A DNA stretch of 64,000 bases from Nocardioides sp. URHA0032 (GTDB taxonomy: Bacteria > Actinomycetota > Actinomycetes > Propionibacteriales > Nocardioidaceae): contig NZ_JIAV01000014.1 of NCBI RefSeq assembly GCF_000620645.1, positions 1-64,000 of the forward strand, in the 5' to 3' direction. Both the position numbers and the translations under genes were made by a program. Each line of letters starts with the position of its first letter. The stretch's first letter is position 1. The notes under the pieces are model-generated. The model was given only the letters and a program-made list of their open reading frames with translations, made no database searches and had not been told where the DNA came from. Shown piece after piece: positions 1 through 7,919 of this stretch.

Positions 1-259
1 CTGCCGCGATCGCCCGAAGCGACAACCCGGCGGCCAGACCACGCGAGATCTCTTCGCGCTCTTCGAGGCTCAATCGACCGACTGCTCGATGTCGTGGATC
101 AGGTCTGATCCCACCGCACCGAATCAGGTAGGTCCGCACCGTGCTGGTCGGCAGACCCAGAGCCCGAGCAGTCGGCTTGACCGAGTGCCCGGACCGCAAC
201 CGCCTCCAGATCTCGTCGATGTCTGCAGGCGACAACCGCTGATAGCTCTGACGCGCCAT
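1..259 (-). CDS. IS30-family transposase, N-terminal part (runs off left edge)
   Basis: The minus strand reads an open frame from ATG at 259 to the window edge with no stop, about 86 residues. It begins MARQSYQRLSPADIDEIW, continues through a helix-turn-helix segment with PTARALGLPTSTVRTYL, and then a second one with RLSLEEREEISRGLAAG followed by LSLRAIAA. That double HTH layout, with the EEREEIS and LAAGxSxRAIA motifs, is typical of IS30-family transposases, whose DDE catalytic domain would lie left of the window. A perfect AGGAGG sits 8 bases before the ATG. The gene could be intact or truncated outside the window; this cannot be told here. Confidence 0.85.
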   Translation of the reverse strand, partial: MARQSYQRLSPADIDEIWRRLRSGHSVKPTARALGLPTSTVRTYLIRCGGIRPDPRHRAVGRLSLEEREEISRGLAAGLSLRAIAA

Positions 260-300
260 CGCGACCTCCTTCAATCAGGAAGTGTTGCGATGACTCATTG
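1..300 (-). mobile_element. Right-hand portion of an IS30-type insertion sequence (outer boundary approximate)
   Basis: The transposase start is at 259, so the IS end should lie shortly beyond it. The bases 262-300 carry the short leader and presumably the terminal inverted repeat. The exact end and any target-site duplication cannot be fixed because the other end is outside the window. The element abuts a segment with two pseudogenes (3.6-7.2 kb). Confidence 0.5.
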
Positions 301-356
301 AGAGCGCCCCGTCAACCGCACGTTGCCGGTTCCGTGACGTTGGTGAAGGCCCCCAG

Positions 357-1475
357 TCAGCTCGGCAGTGTCGCCGCGGGGGTGCGGGCCACCATGGCCG
401 CGATCATGATGAGGTCGCGCCCGGGGGCGAACTGGTTGCGGCGGGGAAGGTCGTGGCGGTGCTCGTCGTAGAGGTCGACCAGGCGGAGCACCGACGCGGC
501 CACCGGCTGGTCGGGGTCGTCGGCGGGCAGGTCACACGCGTGCCGGGCGACCTGGATCGGGGTGCCCGGGTCCTCGCCGCGCTGCATCGGCTCGAGGGCC
601 GCGACCAGGCTCTCGACCAGCACCTCGAGCGCGGGTGTGATCGGGCGTGCCTCAACGGCAGGCGCCGGGCCGAGATCCAGCGGCTCCTCACCGTTGGCCA
701 GCCGGGCCACCTGTCCGCCCGCCACCGAGCGCAGCTGCGCAGCGTCGAGCCCAGCCTGAAGGCCACACCGCACCGCCGCGATCGCTGCGGCCAGAGGGGT
801 GCTGTACGGCAGATCGGAGGCCGCCAGGATGCGCCCGGGTGGCACCAGCCGCATCAGGGCCATCAGGTGAGCTGGGGACCACCACGACGTGTCGTAGAAG
901 ATCGACGGCGCCGAAGCAGCCTCGCGCCACAGCCAGGCGAGGTCGACCAGGGCGCAGTGCGCCAGGATCATCCGCACCTGCGGATAGCGCTCGCTCACGT
1001 CGAGAACCGTGCGCCCGATGGTCTCGAGCTCGGGGCCCGCGTGCACCACTACCGGCAGCCGCTGAGCGTCGGCGATCTCGAACACACCCTCCAGTCGAGG
1101 GTCACCCAGCTCGAACTGGTCACTGGACGGATGCAGCTTGATCCCACGGGCGCCGGCATCGAGTGCGTCGCTGAGCAGCCGTACCGGATCTCCACCCGGG
1201 GTGAGGCGTGCCAGCGCGGTGAGCCGACCGCGGCTGGCTGCTGCCTGCTCGATGCAGCGCCGGTTCGGCTCGCGGTAGCCATCGGGCTCGGTGAGGGGGA
1301 AGACGAGCGCCCGGCCGTCGCACAGGTCCAGCGAGTCGGTCAGCTCGGCGACCGTGGCCGAGAACCCGCTCGGGTCCTGCGCTCCGACATGGGTGTGGGC
1401 GTCGTAGACCTCGAGTGCGCCCACGTCCGCGCGCAGGGCTTCGAACCAGGGAACGAGCAGCTCGTCGGCGTACAT
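357..1475 (-). CDS. Amidohydrolase-2 family TIM-barrel metal-dependent hydrolase
   Basis: A 372-residue protein. The start at 1475 was chosen over a longer frame because MYADELLVPWF follows a GGAGAA ribosome binding site by 6 bases, and the longer frame only reads antisense to the neighbouring ligase. It shows the amidohydrolase metal ligands: D25-x-H27-x-H29 in YDAHTHVG, then GIKLHP, a HAGPE strand, an AHCALVD strand and the C-terminal ASDLPY aspartate. This fits the amidohydrolase-2 (PF04909) group, which includes decarboxylases and lactonases; the substrate cannot be inferred. It is divergent from the carboxylate-amine ligase, sharing a 91-base promoter region. Confidence 0.85.
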   Translation of the reverse strand: MYADELLVPWFEALRADVGALEVYDAHTHVGAQDPSGFSATVAELTDSLDLCDGRALVFPLTEPDGYREPNRRCIEQAAASRGRLTALARLTPGGDPVRLLSDALDAGARGIKLHPSSDQFELGDPRLEGVFEIADAQRLPVVVHAGPELETIGRTVLDVSERYPQVRMILAHCALVDLAWLWREAASAPSIFYDTSWWSPAHLMALMRLVPPGRILAASDLPYSTPLAAAIAAVRCGLQAGLDAAQLRSVAGGQVARLANGEEPLDLGPAPAVEARPITPALEVLVESLVAALEPMQRGEDPGTPIQVARHACDLPADDPDQPVAASVLRLVDLYDEHRHDLPRRNQFAPGRDLIMIAAMVARTPAATLPS

Positions 1476-1566
1476 GCGGTTCTCCGGGGTCGATCTGGTG
1501 GCCGGTAGGACCCACACTGACACGACGGCCGACGACGAGCACGGCCTGCCGCTCGAAAGGAAGGCG

Positions 1567-2667
1567 ATGAGCCCACGCCGGTTCGGCATCGAGGAGGAGC
1601 TGCTCCTCGTCGACGACTGCGGCGCGCCCGCGGGGCGAGCACGCGACCTGCTTGCCCGCTGCGCCGCTGCCGACGACCTGCTCCCCGGCACCGTGCTGGT
1701 GCATGAGTTCTTCCAGGCGCAGGTGGAGACCGTGACCCCTCCGCTCCACAAGCTCGCCGACGCGGAAGATCATCTTCGCGCGGCACGGGCGTCGCTGGCC
1801 CGCAGCGGGGCAGTACTGGGCGTCAGCCCCCTGGCCGTCGCCGTCCCCGTCCTCGCCAAGCCACCGGGTCCGTATGTCGAGCACGAACGATTCGCTCGCA
1901 TCACCCAGCACTACGCCGGGCTGGCGGCCGAGTCCCTCATGTGTGCGCTGCACGTGCACGTCGAGGTGGCGAGCCGGGAAGAGGGGGTCGCGGTGCTGGA
2001 CGGCGTCCGCCCGTGGCTGCCGTTGCTGACAGCCGTGAGCGCGAACTCCCCGTTCTGGCACGGCCGTGACACAGGGTTTGCGAGCTGGCGCTCTCAGCTG
2101 TGGCAGCTGTGGCCGAGCAGCGGTCCGCACGAGGTCTTCGGCGACCTGGCCGCCTACGACGCCCTCATCGATCGACTGCTGCGCGACCAGACGATCCTCG
2201 ACGTGGGGTTGCTCAATCTCCAGGTCAGGCTGTCGGCCCGATACCCCACGGTGGAGTTCCGGATTGCCGATGTGTGCACCTCGCTCGACGACACCCTGCT
2301 CGTAGCGGCCCTGGCTCGCGGACTGACCGAGACAGCTGCCCGCGAGGCCGGCCAGGGCATCGGCCCGGCACCGTGGCGCGTGGACAGTCTCCGCAGCGCC
2401 GGATGGCGCGCAGGTCGCTTCGGTGTCAACGACTCACTCGTCGACCCCCGAAGCGGCGCGCTGGTGCCGGCTGCGACCGCTCTCGAGACCTTGGTCGACC
2501 ACGTGCGAGATGCGCTCGACGACGCAGGCGACCTCGAGCGGGTCACCGCGAGCTTGCCGCGAATAGCCCGCGAAGGCTGCGGCGCCGATCACCAACGCCG
2601 CGCCGCCGCCGGCGGTGACCTGATGGCAGTGATCGACGACCTACGGGTCCGCACCGTCGCGGGCTGA
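1567..2667 (+). CDS. Carboxylate-amine ligase, glutamate-cysteine ligase type 2 family (YbdK-like)
   Basis: A 366-residue protein of the GCS2/YbdK family, ATP-dependent enzymes that join a carboxylate to an amine; weak glutamate-cysteine ligase activity is known for E. coli YbdK. The start at ATG 1567 follows AAAGGAAGG. Family landmarks: FGIEEELLLVD at residues 6-16, the HVHVEV metal/substrate strand, ANSPFW, VEFRIADV and the late GWRAGRFGV segment. Length is normal for the family (about 370). It is probably coexpressed from a divergent promoter with the amidohydrolase; a functional link between ligase and hydrolase is possible but unproven. Confidence 0.85.
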   Translation: MSPRRFGIEEELLLVDDCGAPAGRARDLLARCAAADDLLPGTVLVHEFFQAQVETVTPPLHKLADAEDHLRAARASLARSGAVLGVSPLAVAVPVLAKPPGPYVEHERFARITQHYAGLAAESLMCALHVHVEVASREEGVAVLDGVRPWLPLLTAVSANSPFWHGRDTGFASWRSQLWQLWPSSGPHEVFGDLAAYDALIDRLLRDQTILDVGLLNLQVRLSARYPTVEFRIADVCTSLDDTLLVAALARGLTETAAREAGQGIGPAPWRVDSLRSAGWRAGRFGVNDSLVDPRSGALVPAATALETLVDHVRDALDDAGDLERVTASLPRIAREGCGADHQRRAAAGGDLMAVIDDLRVRTVAG

Positions 2668-2688
2668 TCAAGCACAGACTCGCGCTAT

Positions 2689-2723
2689 GTACCTTGACGG
2701 TTACATACCCGACTCGGTACCTT
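2689..2723 (+). promoter_or_regulatory. Promoter and probable ArsR operator
   Basis: TTGACG (2694-2699) and TACCTT (2718-2723) are separated by 18 bases, and the ArsR ATG is only 6 bases beyond the -10, so transcription probably begins at the start codon. The heptamer GTACCTT occurs twice as a direct repeat, at 2689-2695 and 2717-2723, covering the -35 and -10 boxes: a natural autoregulatory site. Confidence 0.6.
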
Positions 2724-2729
2724 CGGTTC

Positions 2730-3047
2730 ATGGACGTCGTGCTGCACGCGCTGGCGGACGAGAGCCGCCGTACGGTTCTCGAGATCCTCCGCGACCACGC
2801 AGCGACCTCGGGAGAGCTGGCAGAGGCCCTTCCGATCGCTCGCCCGGGCGTGTCCCGGCACCTCCGCGTGCTGCGGGAGGCCGGGCTGGTCGACGTCCGC
2901 CAGGACGCGCAGCGTCGGATCTACACACTCCGCCCGGAGGCGCTCGTCGAGGTCGACGAGTGGCTAGGCAAGTACCGCCAGCTCTGGGAGAACCGGCTCG
3001 GCGCCCTCCACACCGAGATCGCACGAGGAAAGAAGGCACGACAGTGA
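2730..3047 (+). CDS. ArsR/SmtB-family winged-helix repressor
   Basis: A 105-residue protein starting MDVVLHALADESRRTVLEIL, the usual N-terminus of the SdpR/ArsR subgroup that lacks metal-binding cysteines. The wHTH spans about residues 10-80, with the recognition helix around RPGVSRHLRVLREAGLV followed by the DVRQDAQRRIYTL wing. ATG 2730 was preferred to an upstream ATG at 2694 because the homologous region begins here and a -10 element ends 6 bases upstream. It overlaps the next gene by 4 bases (GTGA), so the pair is an operon. ArsR genes coupled to SRPBCC genes are a recurrent actinobacterial pair, probably autoregulated; the ligand is unknown. Confidence 0.9.
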   Translation: MDVVLHALADESRRTVLEILRDHAATSGELAEALPIARPGVSRHLRVLREAGLVDVRQDAQRRIYTLRPEALVEVDEWLGKYRQLWENRLGALHTEIARGKKARQ

Positions 3048-3568
3048 CCACGATCGCGACGATGCGAACACTCGACGAGACCCGCGGAGCAGTCCGCGTG
3101 GAGGACGTCTACGACACGGACATCGGCGACGTCTGGCAGGCGTGTACGACGCCTGAGCGGCTGGCCCGCTGGATCGCCCGGGTCGACGGCGACCTGCGGG
3201 TCGGCGGTACGGTCCTGTGCGTCTTCACGAGCAGCTGGACCGGCGCGGCACGCGTCGAGGTGTGCGAGGCGCCCCACCACCTGCTGCTGACGACGGAGCC
3301 GGGTACGGACGACGAGGGACAGATCGAGGCGTGGCTGACCGAGGAGGGCTCCAGGACCCGCTTGGTCGTGGAGGAGCGTGGCCTGCCGATCACGCACCTC
3401 CCGTTCCACGCCTCCGGTTGGCGGGTCCACCTCGAGGATCTCGGTCGGTCGCTGGAGATCGACGGGCCGGTCCATCCGGAGGGCTGGAGCTCCGAGGCCG
3501 GGGCGCCCGGCTGGAAGGACCGCTGGGAAGAGCTCACGCCAACGTACCAGCTGATGGAGATCGGCTGA
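3044..3568 (+). CDS. SRPBCC (AHSA1/START-like) domain protein
   Basis: A 174-residue protein with GTG start at 3044 overlapping the ArsR stop by 4 bases and preceded by GAAAGAAGG. It has the AHSA1 hallmarks: VEDVYDTDIGDVWQACTTPERLARW at the N-terminus, GTVLCVF, then VEVCEAPHHLLLTTE and a C-terminal helix with GWRVHLEDLGRSL. Such helix-grip proteins bind hydrophobic ligands; function in the ArsR-SRPBCC pairs is generally uncharacterised. Translational coupling suggests stoichiometric expression with the repressor, perhaps as a ligand sensor or carrier. Confidence 0.85.
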   Translation: MTTIATMRTLDETRGAVRVEDVYDTDIGDVWQACTTPERLARWIARVDGDLRVGGTVLCVFTSSWTGAARVEVCEAPHHLLLTTEPGTDDEGQIEAWLTEEGSRTRLVVEERGLPITHLPFHASGWRVHLEDLGRSLEIDGPVHPEGWSSEAGAPGWKDRWEELTPTYQLMEIG

Positions 3569-3588
3569 TGTCGACCTGATCGGCGGGG

Positions 3589-4240
3589 TCAGCCCTCCGT
3601 CCGCGACCATGAGAACGGACCGAAGGAGGTACCGGTCGTGGGCTGGTGGCCGCCGGGGGTGACCACGAGCCTCAGGTACTCCAGCGGCACCGTGCTCCCA
3701 TGGACGACGATGCGGTGGAAGTTGGGCACGGCGTACGACGGGTGGCTTCGCCAGGCGTCGTAGGAACACACGTCCCCGTCGCCGGCGCAGGGTGCGCTCT
3801 GCTGGAGCGGGTTGTCCGAGCGGTAGACGTGCGAGTCACCCTCGAGGGCGAGCACCGGCCGGCCGAACGCCAGGGTGTGGTCGGCCAGGCTCTTCACGAG
3901 CGGCTCGTACTGGCTCAGGTGGGTCTGCGGCTTCCCGTCGAGGTCCCACATGTCCGCCTGCTGGACCACGACGAGACCCTGCGCGTCTCGGGCCGACGCG
4001 ATCGCGAAGGCGCGGTCCAGCCAGCACAGGTCGGCGGCGGTGCGCTGCCGGGTCGCGGTGCCCTGCTCGTCGCTCATCGCCGGCGCGCCGTACCAGGGGT
4101 CGGTGTCGTTGTTCGAGCCGCCGGGGATGTCGAGCGTGACGAACACGAAGCCCTTGCGCTGCCAGATCACGTTCTCGACGTACTGGGCGTCGTCCGGGTG
4201 CGCCGGGTCGTACGCCGCGGCTTGCGAGATCGTCCGGAGC
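3589..4240 (-). pseudogene. Metallophosphoesterase, C-terminal remnant (N-terminal half missing)
   Basis: The minus strand encodes about 217 residues of a secreted-type metallophosphatase, from about YDPAHPDDAQYVENVIW to the stop at 3589. Recognisable segments are FVTLDIPGGSNNDTDPWYG, CWLDRAF, VVVQQADMWDLDGK, the metal-site LALEGDSHVYRSDNP and a C-terminal HRIVVHGSTVPLEYLRL. The N-terminal half, where the first metal ligands and signal peptide should be, is absent. The open frame runs on to 4863, but that part is antisense to the small gene at 4408 and resembles no protein. The left breakpoint lies near 4240. It is interpreted as a deletion remnant. Confidence 0.75.
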
Positions 4241-4407
4241 GCGCCGGGCCGAGCAGATCGGCTACCAGCCGTCGCGTGGTCGCCAGTCGATGAGCTGGTC
4301 GCCATCGCCAACTTCGAGGAAATGATCCATCTTCGCCGACCAGTGACTGCTTGCCGCGCCCATCGTGGACCCGGAAGCCAGGGCGCCATCATGCGGAGGA
4401 ACGCCAC

Positions 4408-4899
4408 GTGAGGAAGACAAAGTCGACGGTCGTCGCCCTGACGGCAGGGGCCGTGACCGGAGCGGTCTTCGTCGCCCCGATGTTGATCGGCTTGATACCC
4501 GACAGCACGCTCGACCCGCGGACGGAAGGACGGGTCTCCACGGCCGATCGACATCAGGCAGCCAATGTCGTGAGCGCATGGCGGCGCAACGGCGAGTACA
4601 GCGAGTGCATGGAGAGGCGTGGCTACGACGTGCCGTGGCAGGAAACCATCGCCCTCGCCCCGGAACTCGACGACGATCCAGCGTTGGTCAAGTTGTACAA
4701 GGAGACCCACATCACGGAGGGAGACGAAGAGGCGGTGTGGAGCACCCGAGGGTTCCTCCATGCGGCCCGTGACTGCCGCGTTCTGGGGCCTGAGAGACCG
4801 GGGATCTCCGACTACAACAGGGTCAAGGATTGGAAGCGCGTCCTGGCGGAAGCGAGACAGCACGGCTGGTCACCAGACGACCCGTTCGCCTTGGACTGA
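4408..4899 (+). CDS. Small secreted or membrane-anchored protein of unknown function
   Basis: A 163-residue product with GTG start at 4408 and GGAGG 8 bases upstream. Residues 1-30 (MRKTKSTVVALTAG then AVTGAVFVAPMLIGL) form a positively charged N-terminus and one hydrophobic segment, either an uncleaved anchor or a signal peptide. The rest is charged, with two cysteines (in YSECMERRGY and ARDCRVL) that could form a disulfide. It is not recognised as a member of a named family. It sits at the breakpoint of the truncated metallophosphoesterase. The favourable codon pattern and ribosome binding site support coding. Confidence 0.65.
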   Translation: MRKTKSTVVALTAGAVTGAVFVAPMLIGLIPDSTLDPRTEGRVSTADRHQAANVVSAWRRNGEYSECMERRGYDVPWQETIALAPELDDDPALVKLYKETHITEGDEEAVWSTRGFLHAARDCRVLGPERPGISDYNRVKDWKRVLAEARQHGWSPDDPFALD

Positions 4900-5018
4900 C
4901 GGCTCGGCGAAGGGCGCACATCTACTCGCATTCCCGCGCGGTTCGCGGCGTTGGGTGCTCGCAGGCGGGACCGCGCCCGTCGGCCGGTCTGTGGTGGTGC
5001 TTCGTCGGGCAGGTCGGC

Positions 5019-6182
5019 CTAGGTTCGTCGGTGGAACCTGGTGTGGTGTTTCGGGCAGAGGAGCCGGCCGTGCTCGACGTCGGTGGGTCCGCCGCGGCTC
5101 CACGGGATGTCGTGATGGACGTGACACATCGCCGGCGGCCAATCGCAGCCCGGCTCGGTGCAGCCCTTGTCGCGGATCCCGATCGCGATGCGCTGGGCCT
5201 TGGTGTGGAACCGGCGGGTGCGGCCCAGGTCGAGGACCTCAGATCGTCCGCCGAGCACCGCGGGGATCAGGCCGGCCTCGCAGGCCAGCCGGCGGGCCGT
5301 CGAAGCTGAGATCCGCTCCCCGGTGTCCAGGAGTGCGGCCTGCTCGAGCTTCCCGAGCAGGCTGTCGAGGGTCATGGTCACCACGATGGTGGCCGAGACC
5401 CCGCCGGTCTGCGGGAGCTGGTCGGCCGGGTAGCGCTCGATGAGCTCGCAGAACGCCCGACCCCGGCGTTCGGGTCCGGGGCGCAGCGGGACGCCGAGTT
5501 CCTGCGGGTCCTGCCGTTTGGGGGCGGCGATCGCGAGCAGCATCTTCTTCAGCGCCGCGCCGTGGAAGGACGGGACCGTGAACCGGCCGTGGCACTTGCC
5601 GTGCCCGTCGTCGACCATCGTGAACGTGGTGGCCAACATGGCGTCGGCCTCTTCGCGGGCGAGCTGCTTCGCTTCGTAGGCGTCCGCCAGGTCGGGGGCG
5701 ACCACGTCCATCAGCCGCTTGCCCAGGACCCGCAGGGTCGGGGCGGTGTGCTCGCGCCCGGCGGCGACCAGGTGCCGCTCGGCCCGGTCCACCAGGGCGG
5801 TGTCGAGGTCCCCGGGCAACTGGTCGAGCGCGGTGACGATGACCCGGGCCTGCTCGACCACCAGGTCACCGGCCGCGAGCGCGTCCCGGACATGGCCCCG
5901 GGTGACCAGGGCCTGGCCGAGCTTCACCTGGCCCAGCACCGCGGGCTTGGTCTGCCGGGTCCGGTGCGCCCACGCGTCCACGGCCTCGTCGTCGGCGTGC
6001 TCGGCGACCCGGGCCTCGAGCTCGGCGACCTGCGCCTTCAGCCGGGTCAGCTGGATCAGGGTCGCGGTGGTCTCGGTGTGGTCCATGGACCACACCGACG
6101 CGTCCGCGACCGCATCGATCTCCGCGTGCGCGTGCGCGACCGCCACCGAGACCCGGTGTCGGGGTGTGGCCATCGCTGTCAT
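5019..6182 (-). CDS. DUF222 / 13E12-repeat HNH endonuclease-like protein
   Basis: About 387 residues. A DUF222 alpha-helical region covers roughly residues 20-300 (heptad-like LTRLKAQVAELEARVAEHA near the start), followed by an HNH domain at about 335-385: CTEPGCDWPPAMCHVHHDIP, then WSRGGPTDVEHGRLLC and PKHH. Zinc-type cysteines flank the motif; the central Asn of HNH appears to be His (DVEHG). The start is uncertain: TTG 6194, ATG 6182 and ATG 6173 are in frame and none has an ideal ribosome binding site. This family is highly repeated in actinobacterial genomes and partly linked to mobile DNA. No SOS box is seen upstream, unlike the second copy at 47 kb. Confidence 0.85.
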   Translation of the reverse strand: MTAMATPRHRVSVAVAHAHAEIDAVADASVWSMDHTETTATLIQLTRLKAQVAELEARVAEHADDEAVDAWAHRTRQTKPAVLGQVKLGQALVTRGHVRDALAAGDLVVEQARVIVTALDQLPGDLDTALVDRAERHLVAAGREHTAPTLRVLGKRLMDVVAPDLADAYEAKQLAREEADAMLATTFTMVDDGHGKCHGRFTVPSFHGAALKKMLLAIAAPKRQDPQELGVPLRPGPERRGRAFCELIERYPADQLPQTGGVSATIVVTMTLDSLLGKLEQAALLDTGERISASTARRLACEAGLIPAVLGGRSEVLDLGRTRRFHTKAQRIAIGIRDKGCTEPGCDWPPAMCHVHHDIPWSRGGPTDVEHGRLLCPKHHTRFHRRT

Positions 6183-6505
6183 GGCTCCACTCAAGCACCG
6201 GCCACCGACACCGAGAGGCCCAGAACCCCTTGCTCCACAGGGCCCTGGGTCACGAACAGGTCACGATTCCCCGCCCCTTTCCACAGGCCCGGTAGCACGG
6301 CGGACCCGCAAGCCGGGAGGCGGCGACGACCACCCACCCACCGTCCCCGTAGCTGCCTTTCGGTCGCCACCACCCAGGGCCGGAAACCCACGGCCATCAA
6401 CCCGCGAGCCCGGCGACAGCAGACCCCCACCCACCGGTCCGTAGCCGCCAGTCCACCCATCTGCCCGCAGTGTTCGTCCGCCAGACGCCTGGGTACCTCG
6501 GCGGA
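6183..6505. other. Gene-free stretch
   Basis: About 320 bases between the DUF222 gene and the downstream pseudogene. Frames here are shadows without recognisable protein features. No convincing promoter, hairpin or repeat was found, and the stretch is somewhat richer in CCACC-type runs than its neighbours. Confidence 0.5.
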
Positions 6506-7161
6506 ATGAAGCCGCTCGAAGTCGGCCTCGTCGCTGACCAGCCAAGCCCACCCAGATCGCCCGCCGGTTCGGCGGCTGCCGTTCGTCGGATGGTGAGAAT
6601 CGGCGCGATTGGGACGTCGAAGTGGTCAGCGAGCCCTTCACCGTCGCCTGTGAGGACGTGGGTACGGTGCTGTCACGGCTCACGGATCGAGGCCAGGAGC
6701 GTCACTGGGACGTGGTCGTCGGGCTCACGGAGCTTCCCCTCCGGGACGGCGATGGCCGCTACCTGCTCGTCGAGACCGACCCGCAGCACCGGACAGCGGT
6801 GCTGTCCCTGCCCGCGCTCGGCGGCCTTCGCATGCAGAGACGCAGCCGTCACGCGTTGCGCGAACTGATCAGCGGCATGGCAGATCCCGGCGCGGACAGC
6901 GGCCTGAACCTGGTGTGGGCGATGTTCGTTCTCGACCCCGCCGTGATGGGCGGATACCTCGGCATGACGCTGAGCTACCGCGACCTGTTCGTCCTGAGCT
7001 GGTTCGTCGCATCGGCAGCCACCGTCGGCGGCGCGCTGGGCAGCGGACTGGAGTCGGACGAAGCGATCCGTGCAGCCGCGTACTCCAAGCGAGAGCAGGA
7101 CCGCCGCAACCGGCTCGCGCGTGACGAGAAGCCGAACACGGAGACATCGACCCGGTCGTGA
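6506..7161 (+). pseudogene. Degraded membrane protein gene (N-terminal frameshift, internal deletion likely)
   Basis: ATG 6506 opens MKPLEVGLVADQ, which fits the N-terminus of a conserved actinobacterial membrane-protein family as I remember it (unverified), but the frame is lost near 6538. One base earlier in phase it resumes as KPTQIARRF and DWDVEVVSEPFTVACEDVG, continuing WDVVVGLTELPLRDGDGRYL to the stop at 7161. One missing C near 6538 would join the two. After ELISGMADPG the sequence jumps directly to LNLVWAMFVLDPAVMGGYLG, a late membrane segment, so several central helices seem deleted. The end GSGLESDEAIRAAAYSKRE is also family-like. A sequencing error could explain the frameshift but not the deletion. 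Confidence 0.6.
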
Positions 7162-7205
7162 GCCCTCCTGTCAGGCGGCGACCGACGACGGGGAATGCGG
7201 GCTCG

Positions 7206-7919
7206 TCAGAGATCGCCGCCGAGGTACGCCGCTCGCACCGACTCGTCGCCCGCGAGCTGCGCGCCGGTGCCCGAGCGCACGATCTCGCCGGTCTCCAGCA
7301 CGTACGCCTCGTCGGCGGCCTTGAGCGCCTGCGCGGCGTTCTGCTCCACGAGCAGCACGGTCGTGCCCTGAGCGTTGATCTCCTTGATGATCGAGAAGAT
7401 CTGCTGGATCAGCTTGGGCGCCAGGCCCATCGACGGCTCGTCGAGCAGGACCACCCGCGGGCGCGCCATCAGCGCGCGCCCGATCGCCAGCATCTGCTGC
7501 TCACCGCCCGAGAGGGTGCCCGCGACCTGGGCGATCCGCTCCTGCAGTCGCGGGAAGAGCCCGAGCGCCCGGTCCAGGTCGGCGGCGACGCCGGCCTTGT
7601 CCTTGCGGGCGTAGGCGCCCATGTCGAGGTTCTCGCGCACCGTCATGCCGGGGAAGATCCCGCGGCCCTCGGGCGACTGGCTCAGCCCGAGCTTCACCCG
7701 CTCGTACGGCGGGAGGTGCGTGATGTCGTTGCCGTCGAAGACGACCCGGCCGGCACGCACCCGGCGCAGGCCGGACAGCGTCTTCATCGTGGTCGTCTTG
7801 CCGGCGCCGTTCGCCCCGATCAGCGTGACGACCGACCCCTCCTCGACCGTGAAGCTGATGTCGCGGATCGCCTCGATGTGGCCGTAGTTGACGCACAGGC
7901 CCTCTACCTCAAGAAGCAT
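7206..7919 (-). CDS. livF: Branched-chain amino acid ABC transporter ATP-binding protein LivF
   Basis: A 237-residue ATPase, the smaller of the two NBDs of a HAAT-family importer. Walker A GANGAGKTTT is near residues 34-43, the signature LSGGEQQMLAIGRAL near 136-150, Walker B VVLLDEPSMGLAP near 156-168, and the H-loop VEQNA follows. The SMGLAP after Walker B is diagnostic of LivF. It is the last gene of the liv operon; its start overlaps the livG stop by 11 bases, indicating translational coupling. Confidence 0.95.
   Translation of the reverse strand: MLLEVEGLCVNYGHIEAIRDISFTVEEGSVVTLIGANGAGKTTTMKTLSGLRRVRAGRVVFDGNDITHLPPYERVKLGLSQSPEGRGIFPGMTVRENLDMGAYARKDKAGVAADLDRALGLFPRLQERIAQVAGTLSGGEQQMLAIGRALMARPRVVLLDEPSMGLAPKLIQQIFSIIKEINAQGTTVLLVEQNAAQALKAADEAYVLETGEIVRSGTGAQLAGDESVRAAYLGGDL

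Noticed and set aside
453..1508. Plus-strand frame opposite the amidohydrolase
   Set aside because: The amidohydrolase frame contains complete metal-binding motifs; this one has none.
4240..4863. N-terminal 200 codons of the open frame containing the metallophosphoesterase remnant
   Set aside because: It lies antisense to the small gene at 4408 and shows no similarity to metallophosphoesterases, so the pseudogene was ended near 4240.
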